Shown here: positions 15,431 through 23,293 of the stretch, one piece after another
Numbering within the stretch: the stretch's first letter is position 1
How the letters are laid out: every line of letters starts with the position of its first letter
Origin: Lachnospiraceae bacterium UBA2734
Lineage (GTDB): Bacteria > Bacillota > Clostridia > Lachnospirales > Lachnospiraceae
Assembly: GCA_002353635.1 (NCBI GenBank)
Contig: DEKA01000039.1
Span: 46,414-74,335 of the forward strand
Direction: 5' to 3'
Length of the DNA stretch: 27,922 nucleotides
Notes under the pieces: model-generated
What the model was told of the DNA's origin: nothing
Database searches by the model: none
The model's input: the letters and a program-made list of their open reading frames with translations, nothing else
Made by a program: the position numbers and the translations under genes

Positions 15431-16195
15431 TTACTTCTTTGTCTTAACTTTCACAATCAGCGTATTTATGCGCTTTGACAGCTCCTGTGGGTCGAAATCG
15501 TGTCCTTCACTTCCGACGATACTCCTCAGTTTCCTTATAAGCTCTTCTGTCGTGAAAACTTCATCTGTATGTGTAGTATTCACTACAACATTTTTATTCG
15601 TAAATACCGCAAATACACGAAAAGGCACATCCATCATTCCATTATGGTCCAGAGCTCTTCGTGCCAGGTCTCGCTGTGTTTTATTAAGGACAAGCGGATT
15701 TGGAATCCACCCGTCCTGTCCGTTCATATGCTGTTTCCAGTCTTTCAATCCTTCAGACTCCCTGATAGCTCCGCCGAAGCCGAAGCAATTGATTCCTATA
15801 GCTTCGTGCCTTGTGACCAGAATGCAGACAAGATTTCCGGTCTTCCCGTTATATTCAATCGTCCCGGGGTAAATCAGTCCCAGATTATTGCGTCTGGCGA
15901 ATACAGTAAGCGTAGAAACCAGCTGAATCAGCTCATTTTTGTGCCCGTTGAAGACTTTCGGTTCTCTTCTGTTCTGATTCCTTCTCTGCTGATCCTGCAT
16001 CTTCTCAGCAGGATCACGCGGGCGAAACTTTGACAGATGTCCGAATAAGGAACGGACAAATTCACCGTATGTCATCCCTCTGCTGGACGCCAGCATAGGA
16101 ATGATGAAAATAAGGATAATAGCCAGCAGAAAGGGAAATATTCTCTGGAACAGTGATCCCTCTCCATTTGCGCTCAGCAACAAAATACTTTTCAT
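15431..16195 (-). CDS. Membrane-anchored NERD-like protein, function unknown
   Basis: About 254 residues from the ATG at 16195; an earlier in-frame ATG at 16225 lacks a ribosome site, whereas GGGGGAG precedes the later one. One hydrophobic helix (about 16-36, FPFLLAIILIFIIPML) is followed by a basic, Arg/Gln-rich segment and a globular domain. That domain runs through GTIEYNGKTGNLVCILVTRH and NPLVLNKTQRDLARRAL to FRVFAVFTNKNVVVNTT. The order of strands and helices resembles the nuclease-related NERD fold, but the expected catalytic E-x-K is not evident, so it may be a degenerate member. It sits between the TRAP operon and the dehydrogenase with its own predicted promoter. I do not recognise a close family. 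Confidence 0.6.
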   Translation of the reverse strand: MKSILLLSANGEGSLFQRIFPFLLAIILIFIIPMLASSRGMTYGEFVRSLFGHLSKFRPRDPAEKMQDQQRRNQNRREPKVFNGHKNELIQLVSTLTVFARRNNLGLIYPGTIEYNGKTGNLVCILVTRHEAIGINCFGFGGAIRESEGLKDWKQHMNGQDGWIPNPLVLNKTQRDLARRALDHNGMMDVPFRVFAVFTNKNVVVNTTHTDEVFTTEELIRKLRSIVGSEGHDFDPQELSKRINTLIVKVKTKK

Positions 16196-16217
16196 ACCCC
16201 GTCTCTCCCCCGGCATG

Positions 16218-16249
16218 GTATACATATTTTCAGAGACTTAAAAATTATC
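16218..16249 (-). promoter_or_regulatory. Predicted promoter and ATGTATAC box of the NERD-like gene
   Basis: On the minus strand a GATAAT -10 (16244-16249) has a weak TTGTGC -35 sixteen bases before it. An ATGTATAC box (16218-16225) lies about 12-19 bases after the predicted start point, as in the TRAP and dehydrogenase promoters. Confidence 0.45.
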
Positions 16250-16270
16250 TGAAATATTGCAATTTGCACA

Positions 16271-16308
16271 ACAATACCCGTGGCCTGTAGAAAAGCCACG
16301 GGTATTGT
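16271..16308 (-). terminator. Hairpin terminator after the zinc dehydrogenase
   Basis: ACAATACCCGTGGC (16271-16284) and GCCACGGGTATTGT (16295-16308) form a perfect 14-base stem with a ten-base loop. It lies 83 bases past the dehydrogenase stop. The U-tract is poor (TTGTTGTG), so strength is uncertain. Confidence 0.65.
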
Positions 16309-16391
16309 CCTATCAGCAGAAATTCAATCCTGCAGTGAACATACACTTCAGATTCCGGATAATCAGCGCATAAATTTCCGTCTTCAAATGC

Positions 16392-17456
16392 TTACTCATC
16401 CTTCCTCACCTTGTAAGGCTCCCCCTCCATCGTAAAGACGATCTTTCTGATGGACGGATCATGCGTATCATTGAAGTCAAAGCCGCTCTGTGCCTCGCGG
16501 AAGTCGCAGACATGAGAGATCTTGTGGTCAAGATCCACCTTGCCTTCGTTGACAAGATCAATGACTTCCTGGAACTTGTGGTTCTGAAGTCTTGATCCGC
16601 GCACATCCAATTCCTTAGATGTGATACCAAAATTTGTGACCTCAGTCGGCGTAGTTGTAAAGCCCATCGTAATGATGCGGCCCGCATTGCCGCTGCCCTG
16701 GATCAGTGTGCCGAGAGAATCCTTCGTGCATGCGCAGTCGATGGAGAGGGTCGGGCCATAGCCATCTGTTGTGATATCCTTCAGCTTCTCAAAGAAGTTC
16801 TCCTTCTTCGGATTGATGGCATAATCCGCACCGTTCTGCAGTGCATACTCGAGCTTCTCATCGAAAATATCGGAAACGATGATCTTCTTCGGATGATGAA
16901 GTTTCACAATGGAGAGCATTCTTGTGCCAAGAGCGCCCTGTCCGTTGATCAGGACCTCGTCGTCCTCGGCGATCTGTGCTCTGGAGCATGCCTGTACCGC
17001 AATTGTTGTGGGCTCGATCAAGACTGCATCCTCATAGCGCAGAAAATCAGGCAGAATATAGCAGTCCTTGTCCGGAACGGCCATGTATTCTCTGTAACCG
17101 CCGTCAATATGCACGCCGCGTACCTGCAGGTGCTGGCACACATTCGGTCTTCCGTGTCTGCACGCATAACAGTGTCCGCATGCTGTGACCTGGTCGATGA
17201 TCACACGGTCGCCAACCTTTACCTTTGTAGCAGTCGGGCCCGCTTCAACAACTTCGCCTACAATTTCGTGTCCAATGACGCGGGGATACGTTGCGGCTGC
17301 ATTCGTGCCGTGATAGATACCTGCATCTGATCCGCACAGGCCTGAGGCCTTTACCTTGACCAGCACATTGTTGTGGTCATCAATATGCGGCATATCCATC
17401 TCTACAATGCGAAGTTCGCCCGGCTTCACGATCTGTACAGCTTTAATCTTTTCCAT
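16392..17456 (-). CDS. Zinc-dependent medium-chain dehydrogenase, sugar-acid/polyol type
   Basis: A 354-residue protein starting at the ATG at 17456, behind AAGGAGG; the reading frame extends 22 codons upstream without support. Catalytic zinc ligands are Cys41 (GLCGSD), His63-Glu64 (GHE) and Glu148. The structural zinc site is Cys93, 96, 99 and 107. The Rossmann loop is GQGALG (172-177), followed by an acidic residue at the end of the next strand (IIVSD), which favours NAD. This is the sorbitol/idonate/gulonate 5-dehydrogenase branch. Within a cluster holding a TRAP transporter and a diketogulonate reductase-like gene, oxidation of L-gulonate or L-idonate is a reasonable inference. The ATGTATAC box in its promoter suggests co-regulation with the TRAP operon. 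Confidence 0.9.
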   Translation of the reverse strand: MEKIKAVQIVKPGELRIVEMDMPHIDDHNNVLVKVKASGLCGSDAGIYHGTNAAATYPRVIGHEIVGEVVEAGPTATKVKVGDRVIIDQVTACGHCYACRHGRPNVCQHLQVRGVHIDGGYREYMAVPDKDCYILPDFLRYEDAVLIEPTTIAVQACSRAQIAEDDEVLINGQGALGTRMLSIVKLHHPKKIIVSDIFDEKLEYALQNGADYAINPKKENFFEKLKDITTDGYGPTLSIDCACTKDSLGTLIQGSGNAGRIITMGFTTTPTEVTNFGITSKELDVRGSRLQNHKFQEVIDLVNEGKVDLDHKISHVCDFREAQSGFDFNDTHDPSIRKIVFTMEGEPYKVRKDE

Positions 17457-17537
17457 TTTCTTCCTCCTTGACGAAATCGTGGTGACCTGTCTGGCCATCG
17501 CGCGTGATAAAGTAAATGGCATCTATATCGAGAATAA

Positions 17538-17591
17538 ATGTATACCACTAACAGCTAGTGCCAATATATATCTTTATACTCCAAATTGCAA
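17538..17591 (-). promoter_or_regulatory. Predicted promoter and ATGTATAC box of the zinc dehydrogenase
   Basis: On the minus strand TTGCAA and TATATT (17563-17568) are 17 bases apart. An ATGTATAC box (17538-17545), extended to ATGTATACCACTA, falls just after the predicted start point near 17556. Confidence 0.55.
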
Positions 17592-17770
17592 CATTAATTC
17601 CCTGAATTGTTCATGCCTTATGTCCGTAAAGAGGTATTTTCTCCCAAACTCCGATAATAATTTGGCGCGATTTTTATACATTTTCCTGATATTATCCTTT
17701 TTATTCGGGCAAAATTATTGTAAAATATTAGCCATCAATATGAATACCACAAAACAACCGGTACAAATGC

Positions 17771-17798
17771 TTGATTTTCTGCATTTTCTGCTTAAAAT
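17771..17798 (+). promoter_or_regulatory. Predicted promoter of the GntR gene at 17902
   Basis: TTGATT (17771-17776) and TAAAAT (17793-17798) are 16 bases apart, about 100 bases before the start codon. The rest of the 445-base gap between the divergent genes is AT-rich, and I see no other gene in it. Confidence 0.4.
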
Positions 17799-17901
17799 TA
17801 GCGGAGTAAAAATGCATGTAAAATTCATGTCAATGTCACATTAATCCGTGCCATTTGTTGTAATTTTACATCCGAATCATTCAATAAACAGGGTGAGTGT
17901 C

Positions 17902-18585
17902 ATGTCGCAAGCCAGTCCTAACATCACATTAGCAGACAATATCTATTACTACCTGCGCAGCAAGATCGGCCATTTGGAGATTGAGCCGGGAGAGCGCCTC
18001 AGCGAAGCAGGTCTTGCGCGGCAGTTTAACTGCAGCCGCGTTCCGGTCAGAGAGGCCGTGCAGCGTCTCGTCAGCGACGGCGCGCTCGAAGTCATCCCGC
18101 AGAGAGGGAGCTTTGTCACGCCGATCAGTATGACACAGCTCGAGCACTGCCGCTTTATCCGTGCAACGATTGAGGGGCGTGTTGTTCTTGATGATTTCGA
18201 CGCAGGTCTCCTGGACCCCATCGTTCCGGTACTCGGATCTATCATCAAGAGGCAGGAAAACCTCATTGCAGTCAACGACTACAACGAAGTCTTTTCTCTT
18301 GACTCTGATTTTCATCTTCTGTTCTACACGATCAGCCACAAGGAATATGCCTATGATGTTACAGGCATGAATGACATTCACTATTTCCGTGCCCGTCTCC
18401 TGACTCTCAGAGGTGAAGGCAAGGACAACATGGTGCACCAGCATCATATGATCGTCGATGCTATTGAGAATAAAGACAGGGACGCTCTGGACAAGGCTCT
18501 GAACACCCATTTCCAGAACGTAAACAACGTCATTGAGACAAAGAAATTCGTCACCCGGAAGGGACAGGACTACTTCACAAAGTAA
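17902..18585 (+). CDS. GntR-family regulator with FCD domain, likely regulator of the acid-sugar cluster
   Basis: A 227-residue protein beginning at the ATG at 17902, preceded by GGTGAG; the frame runs 18 codons further upstream without a ribosome site. The winged helix covers about 10-75, with FNCSRVPVREAVQRL as the DNA-reading part. The FCD domain follows and keeps its metal ligands: D134 and H138 (D-x3-H), H181/H182 and H203. FCD proteins of this type respond to sugar acids such as hexuronates and gluconate. The gene is divergent from the zinc dehydrogenase and convergent with the reductase operon. The GTATAC-centred boxes in three neighbouring promoters resemble known binding sites of UxuR/FadR-like regulators, so this protein is the best candidate to bind them. 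Confidence 0.9.
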   Translation: MSQASPNITLADNIYYYLRSKIGHLEIEPGERLSEAGLARQFNCSRVPVREAVQRLVSDGALEVIPQRGSFVTPISMTQLEHCRFIRATIEGRVVLDDFDAGLLDPIVPVLGSIIKRQENLIAVNDYNEVFSLDSDFHLLFYTISHKEYAYDVTGMNDIHYFRARLLTLRGEGKDNMVHQHHMIVDAIENKDRDALDKALNTHFQNVNNVIETKKFVTRKGQDYFTK

Positions 18586-18635
18586 ATCAGATTCAGCTTC
18601 ACGCATTTAAAAAAACACACGCCGCCAGGCGCCAA

Positions 18636-18680
18636 AAAACGGGGCCGCAGATTCCATTCACCTCTGCGGTCCCGTTTTCT
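18636..18680. terminator. Bidirectional terminator between the GntR gene and the reductase operon
   Basis: A 16-base stem with one G-U pair (18636-18651 with 18663-18678) is flanked by T-rich sequence on both strands: TTTTCTGTT on plus, GTTTTTT on minus. It ends the plus-strand GntR gene and the minus-strand operon that stops at 18777. Confidence 0.88.
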
Positions 18681-18776
18681 GTTGTTTAATATATCTGATG
18701 CAGCATCGCTCTGCATTCTTCAGAACGCCAGAAATCCGGATGGTAACTTGCTGATCAGATGCATGGATATTAACTG

Positions 18777-19838
18777 TTACTTCTTGATCACCACACTCGC
18801 GATATCCTGCACATCAAGATTTCCCGCAGCCAGCTGCTGGATCTGCGCCCACACGGTCTCATCCACATTGACGCCTTCCTTCATGCTGCGCTCGCGGCGT
18901 GCCACCGTGCTCTCGCCCGGGCACTTCACGGGATGCGCCGGGTTGATCGGATGGCTCGCATCTGCCGCCGCAACACGCCGGTCGAGCATCTTCTGCACTT
19001 CCTCTTTTCCACCGAACAGATACGGATCGATTGCAATGAAGACCTGGCAGCAGCCCGTGCAGCTCCCCTTCCCCTGCTCGTCCATGTCGGTGCCGCAGAA
19101 GCCGTTCGCCAGCATCGCGGCTGCAAGATCAAGTGCGATGGCAAGGCTCGAGCCCTTCCAGTAGCCTGTGGGAAGGATTCTGCCACTCTTCTCGATTGCG
19201 CCGGGATCATCCGTCAGATGACCTTCCTGGTCAAAGCCACCCGGATAAGGCAGCTTCTTGCCCTGCATGCGGTACACGCCGAGCTTGCCGTAAGCATACT
19301 GGCTCATGGCCATGTCGACAACGATCGGTCCCTTCTCCCTGGGAATTGCCATGCAGAACGGATTGTTGCCGACGCCCGGCTCATCAGATCCCCACATCGG
19401 CATGCAGCTCTCCGTGTTGATCCAGCTGATACCCATATATCCTTTGTAAGCAATGCGCCATGCATAGGCTCCGCCGCGCATCCAGTGCGTCGTGTTCTTA
19501 ATGGTCACAAGGCCGATGCCGCGCTCCTTTGCGAGCTCCGCTGCGCGGTCCGCGCAGAACACTGCGTTGTAGACACCGATGCCGAGGTGTCCGTCGTAGT
19601 TCTCGCAAGCGCCCTTGCTGCCCACCAGCTCGGGCTCTGCATGCACATCCACCCAGCCCTTCTGCACATACTCCGCAAACCGCGGGATCCGGTTCATGCC
19701 GTGACTCTCCACACCGTCAGCGCTCGACTGCGTGTGGATCGTCGCACACAGCTCAGCCTTCTCTTCAGAGAGACCAAGATTCAGAAAAGCCTTCTTGGCC
19801 GTCGCCTTCATCTCATCAAATGGAATTCTTACGCTCAT
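18777..19838 (-). CDS. dlgD: Ldh_2-family NAD(P)H-dependent reductase, DlgD/YiaK (2,3-diketo-L-gulonate reductase)-like
   Basis: A 353-residue protein of the malate/L-lactate/ureidoglycolate dehydrogenase family. Distinctive segments are GVESHGMNRIPRF (catalytic His46), NTTHWMRGGAYAW, GVGNNPFCMAIP, VDMAMSQYAYGKLGVYRM and RILPTGYWKGSS. From memory these fit E. coli YiaK better than AllD or malate dehydrogenase, notably HWMRGG(S/A)Y and ILPxGYWKGS. The reaction is reduction of 2,3-diketo-L-gulonate to 3-keto-L-gulonate. AGGAGG eight bases before the ATG at 19838 favours this start over the ATG two codons earlier, which overlaps the upstream stop as ATGA. It is the last gene of the permease-hydantoinase-zincin unit. 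A related 2-keto acid as substrate is possible. Confidence 0.82.
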   Translation of the reverse strand: MSVRIPFDEMKATAKKAFLNLGLSEEKAELCATIHTQSSADGVESHGMNRIPRFAEYVQKGWVDVHAEPELVGSKGACENYDGHLGIGVYNAVFCADRAAELAKERGIGLVTIKNTTHWMRGGAYAWRIAYKGYMGISWINTESCMPMWGSDEPGVGNNPFCMAIPREKGPIVVDMAMSQYAYGKLGVYRMQGKKLPYPGGFDQEGHLTDDPGAIEKSGRILPTGYWKGSSLAIALDLAAAMLANGFCGTDMDEQGKGSCTGCCQVFIAIDPYLFGGKEEVQKMLDRRVAAADASHPINPAHPVKCPGESTVARRERSMKEGVNVDETVWAQIQQLAAGNLDVQDIASVVIKK

Positions 19839-19840
19839 TG

Positions 19841-20605
19841 TCATGCCCTCCTGCTATAATCCATCATTTCCTCATACAATCCGCTGGCCTCCTCCGGTGA
19901 GTAGCCGTACACCAGAAAAGTATCCAACACATACGGTGAATAAGGAAGATCGTTAACTTCCTGTGCAAACGCCATGGCTGCGATCTCGCTCAGCGCGATC
20001 ACCTCCGAGTCATTGTGCACTGGTCCGACCTTCCACAGGCGTATCTTTTCCTGTCTTGTGAAAATTTCATTCTTATACTGCTCCTCCACATAGTGGAAGA
20101 GTTCGTGGGCGAGAAGAAGCTTCGATACATGAAGCTTTGGTGTCAGAATCTGCGCTGTCTCCGGATCCTGCAGCAGATCCTCCGCCTTGTCCACGGCATC
20201 CATGAAGATCTTGATGTTGTTCGGTTCCCGGAACTCTGCGAACATCACGCGGTCCGTTTTGTCCGGAAACTGGGGATAGGTGACGACCATGCCCATCTTC
20301 CGCGCCATCTCCGCACTGTCCGACGTGCCATACTCGTCCATCATCTTATGTGCGTACTGTCTTCCGCACGCGATGGACTTCTCCATCCAATCCCGCCTCT
20401 GCTCATCCGTGAACTTGCCGTTCAGAGGTTCCCTGGAGAAGGCATAGCCGTACCAATTGACATCCGGAATAGCCGTCAGATCCCGCAGCATCTCATTCAG
20501 ATCCCTGATCTGAAAATGCGGTCTTTCATACAAAGGCTTTCTCTGTTTGCCGAACAGACCGTCTGTGATTGGCTTGAGATATTTGCGGATCTCTTCTTTA
20601 TCCAT
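19841..20605 (-). CDS. HExxH metalloprotease-like protein (M78/IrrE-like zincin)
   Basis: About 254 residues from the ATG at 20605; the frame is open further to a TTG at 20707. The C-terminal half contains LLLAHELFHYVEEQ (His167, Glu168, His171), with a third likely zinc ligand Glu207 in ALSEIAAMAFAQE. This order matches ImmA/IrrE-type zincins. The N-terminal half is unlike anything I recognise. Such proteins usually cleave a regulator, yet this one sits inside a catabolic operon, between the hydantoinase-like ATPase and the reductase, and its stop overlaps the next gene's first ATG. The start is uncertain: GGGAGG lies 14 bases upstream, rather far. A frameshift joining it to the small frame at 20652-20834 is possible. 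Confidence 0.7.
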   Translation of the reverse strand: MDKEEIRKYLKPITDGLFGKQRKPLYERPHFQIRDLNEMLRDLTAIPDVNWYGYAFSREPLNGKFTDEQRRDWMEKSIACGRQYAHKMMDEYGTSDSAEMARKMGMVVTYPQFPDKTDRVMFAEFREPNNIKIFMDAVDKAEDLLQDPETAQILTPKLHVSKLLLAHELFHYVEEQYKNEIFTRQEKIRLWKVGPVHNDSEVIALSEIAAMAFAQEVNDLPYSPYVLDTFLVYGYSPEEASGLYEEMMDYSRRA

Positions 20606-20651
20606 GGATATAGTCAATTCCTCCCGCAGTCCTGCTTCTTTTCCTTGAATG

Positions 20652-20834
20652 TCATGCAGATTCTTTGCTGCAAAATGTGCCTTCAGAGAAAAATGAAGTA
20701 ATTCCAATTTCTGCAGCGCGACTTTTAGTAAAGAGCGGCCCGAAGATACTCAGTCCGCTCTTGCTCTTATTTTCAATAAAATCCCTGTACCATACCACGA
20801 AACGTTCCGCAAAAGACGGAGTGTCCGCATTCAT
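20652..20834 (-). CDS. Possible small protein or detached N-terminus of the zincin gene
   Basis: A 60-codon frame starts at an ATG 13 bases after the hydantoinase-like stop. Its first 45 residues (MNADTPSFAERFVVWYRD onward) look like normal protein, while the last 15 are Ser/Phe/Cys-rich and less convincing. It overlaps the upstream extension of the zincin frame in another phase. It could be a real small operon protein, or the original N-terminus of the zincin separated by a frameshift. No good ribosome site was seen, only GGGTGA about 12 bases before. Unrecognised family. Confidence 0.35.
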   Translation of the reverse strand: MNADTPSFAERFVVWYRDFIENKSKSGLSIFGPLFTKSRAAEIGITSFFSEGTFCSKESA

Positions 20835-20847
20835 AAAGCCGCTCAGA

Positions 20848-22998
20848 TCACCCTACATCATTAATGGCGCCGACCACAATGATCTCCTCGTCGGGCTCGC
20901 GGTCGCCCAGATCCAGGTCCATAAGGAGCTTGACCTGCTCAAGATCTACTGCGCTGTAGTCCGCAACACGGGGTCCGAAGCAGACGAAGTAATCCGGGCG
21001 GATGATGGAATCAGTCTTGAAAATAGCGCCCTTCTCCCACATCTCGCTCACGACGTCGACGTACTCGGATACCTTGCACTTCTGCACCATGGCATCGGAG
21101 GCCTGGACTTTGATGAAGCCCTTCTTATCTACAATACGGATCGGCTTCTTGTCGCCCTTCACGCCCTGATATACGTAGAACTTGTCTGTCTTTTCGGCCA
21201 GATGAATATCGGATACATCCTTGCCGAAATCCTCTGTAGCGAGCTGTGTGGCCTCGGCCTCGTCGCACTCCTTCAGAAGATCTGTTGTCTTTACCTCTGT
21301 GGAACCGGTTGCAATGGCAGTCACCTTGCTGGTCTGGGCATCGATCTCCACGTGTACCTCAACAGTATCCGGTGCCGCTCCTGAGCTGATCGCTGCATCT
21401 GTCGCTTCCTTCTTGAGCTGTCTGATGTCGTCCTGAGAAGGATTGGGAATAACACGCTCAACGACGTCACGGACCATGGAGAGAGCAACACCGATAGAGC
21501 TGATGACCTCAGCATTCTCGGGAATGCTGTACTGCAGGCTCATCTTCTTTGCGCAGTAGGGAACAAGGGATGCCGCTCCGCCGCCGCAGCCGACAAGCTT
21601 CATGGCATCGTGATCGAGCTGGTACTTGTCTGCAAGAGAGTTGATGCAGGCGCTTACCTTCTCATAGTCCTTCTCAAGGATCTGTGTGGCGAGCTCCTCA
21701 ACAGTGATGCCGAGTTTATCTGCAACGGGCTGCATAGCCTTGCGGGCTGCGTTCGCGTTGCCGTGTGCAAAGTATTTTTCATCGACAAGGCCAAGAACGT
21801 TTGCTGCATCTGTGTTGGTGAAGCAGATCTTCTTGCCTCTCTTTAAGCGGATGATGACGTAGTCGTCAGGATCGCCCGGCTTCGGGCTCACCAGCTCGAT
21901 CTGGGGATCAACGATCTCCTCTTCAGGTGTGAAGCATGCGTACTCGCAGCCCGCGATATGTGCGGATCTGGGGCCGACATCGACCACCTTCTTATCGTTA
22001 AAGTTGACGCGGACCATGGAGCCGCCCGCGCAGCCGAGAATTCTCACATCCAGGGAACTGATGTAGGTGTCATGTCCGCCGATCTGCGCATAGTCGACGC
22101 CGGGACGGCCGTTCTTGATGACACCGATGTTCGTTGTCGTGCCGCCGACCTCGAAGTAGATGGCATTGGATGCACGCAGATACATAAGGGATCCCATTAC
22201 GGATGCGGCAGGACCGGAGAGAGCGGTGAGAATAGGTCTCTTTCTCATCTCGTTGATCTCCATGACACCGCCGTCGCCTCTCATGATCATGAGGGGAACC
22301 TTAACGCCGGCCTCCTTGACGGACTTCTCCGTCGCATCCGCGGTGGCGATCATCTTGGGAAGGATAGAGGCATTGATGGCAGCCGTTCTTGTGCGTCTCG
22401 TGAGGCCATAGAGCTTGGTGATGTCAGAGGCCATGGTGACAGGAAGTCCCTTCTTTATGGCAACATCGTGGATCTCCTGCTCCTCTTCCATCGAATCGAC
22501 ACCGAATGCCATGGAAGCGACCAGAACCTTCGCGCCCTTCTGCATCAGCTCATCAACTGTGCTGTTGATGACATCCTCAGACAGCTGTTTCTTTTTAATG
22601 AATGCATTGTAGATGCGGATGACCTTGTCAGGGTTCTTCTCATCAAGGACGATGTCCTTGAGCGCCAGCTGTCTCTTTGCGAGGAACCCCTCAAGACCGC
22701 CGCCCGCAACGCCGATGACGCCGACAGGTGCCACATCGCCCTCGATGAAGGCGTTGGTTGCCTGAGTCGTGGAATGGGCAACGAACACGACGTCCTCAGG
22801 ACTGATGTTGTTCTCGCGCATGCAGTTCTGGAAGCTCTGCACAACGCCTGCAGCAACGCCTGCCTTGTCATCGTGCGTCGTCTTGACTTCGTTCTTGCCG
22901 ATAATCTCGTGTGTGAGATTGTCCATCGCCACGCATTTGGTATATGTGCCGCCGACATCGATACCCATGCGGACTGCTCTGTGTTCGTGCTCTGCCAT
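20848..22998 (-). CDS. Hydantoinase/oxoprolinase-family ATP-dependent enzyme (HyuA-like), stand-alone
   Basis: A 716-residue protein of the actin-like ATPase superfamily. The N-terminal phosphate loop is GIDVGGTYTKC (12-22), followed by AHSTTQATNAFIEGD. The central domain has LMIMRGDGGVM, TALSGPAASVMGS and the second phosphate-binding loop FEVGGTTTNIGV, then LGCAGGSMVRV and VGCGGGAASLVPY. The family includes N-methylhydantoinase A, 5-oxoprolinase and the acetone/acetophenone carboxylase subunits; they use ATP to activate an amide or carbonyl. The family's usual HyuB partner is absent from the window. The Asp after GGTxT in classical members is replaced by Lys (GGTYTK). It lies 295 bases downstream of a permease on the same strand, so that permease may import its substrate, which is unknown. 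Confidence 0.85.
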   Translation of the reverse strand: MAEHEHRAVRMGIDVGGTYTKCVAMDNLTHEIIGKNEVKTTHDDKAGVAAGVVQSFQNCMRENNISPEDVVFVAHSTTQATNAFIEGDVAPVGVIGVAGGGLEGFLAKRQLALKDIVLDEKNPDKVIRIYNAFIKKKQLSEDVINSTVDELMQKGAKVLVASMAFGVDSMEEEQEIHDVAIKKGLPVTMASDITKLYGLTRRTRTAAINASILPKMIATADATEKSVKEAGVKVPLMIMRGDGGVMEINEMRKRPILTALSGPAASVMGSLMYLRASNAIYFEVGGTTTNIGVIKNGRPGVDYAQIGGHDTYISSLDVRILGCAGGSMVRVNFNDKKVVDVGPRSAHIAGCEYACFTPEEEIVDPQIELVSPKPGDPDDYVIIRLKRGKKICFTNTDAANVLGLVDEKYFAHGNANAARKAMQPVADKLGITVEELATQILEKDYEKVSACINSLADKYQLDHDAMKLVGCGGGAASLVPYCAKKMSLQYSIPENAEVISSIGVALSMVRDVVERVIPNPSQDDIRQLKKEATDAAISSGAAPDTVEVHVEIDAQTSKVTAIATGSTEVKTTDLLKECDEAEATQLATEDFGKDVSDIHLAEKTDKFYVYQGVKGDKKPIRIVDKKGFIKVQASDAMVQKCKVSEYVDVVSEMWEKGAIFKTDSIIRPDYFVCFGPRVADYSAVDLEQVKLLMDLDLGDREPDEEIIVVGAINDVG

Positions 22999-23222
22999 TG
23001 CCTTATCCTTTCTCCGGTCTTTTAAGCGAACCGGACAAAACGAAAAATTAACGTCTGATCTGTCAGCTGTTGTCGAACCTCTCCGGACTGAAAATATTGA
23101 ATCTGTTCAGCGCCATCCCAAATCCCTCCAAAATGGATCGGGGTTCTCAGATGCATGCGCCCAGTCCCGTCAGGTCCCGAAAAGAGTTATCAAAAGGTCT
23201 TTTTAAAGAGAGTTTTTATAGC

Positions 23223-23255
23223 ACTGCGCAGGCAGGGCGAGCCTGCCTGCGCAGT
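23223..23255 (-). other. Perfect 14-base-pair hairpin between permease and hydantoinase-like genes
   Basis: ACTGCGCAGGCAGG (23223-23236) and CCTGCCTGCGCAGT (23242-23255) pair fully around GCGAG. No U-tract follows on either strand, so it is not a standard terminator. It may limit readthrough or protect the permease mRNA end. The 295-base intergenic region around it contains no other clear gene. Confidence 0.65.
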
Positions 23256-23293
23256 AAGAAATGCAGTTATGTCACATCAGAAATCGTCTGGAA

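Noticed and set aside
18933..19859. 308-codon plus-strand open frame
   Set aside because: It is antisense to the DlgD-like reductase, whose family segments are clear.
21958..23025. 355-codon plus-strand open frame
   Set aside because: It lies opposite the hydantoinase-like gene, whose motifs are unambiguous; the Asp/His-rich translation has no recognisable fold.
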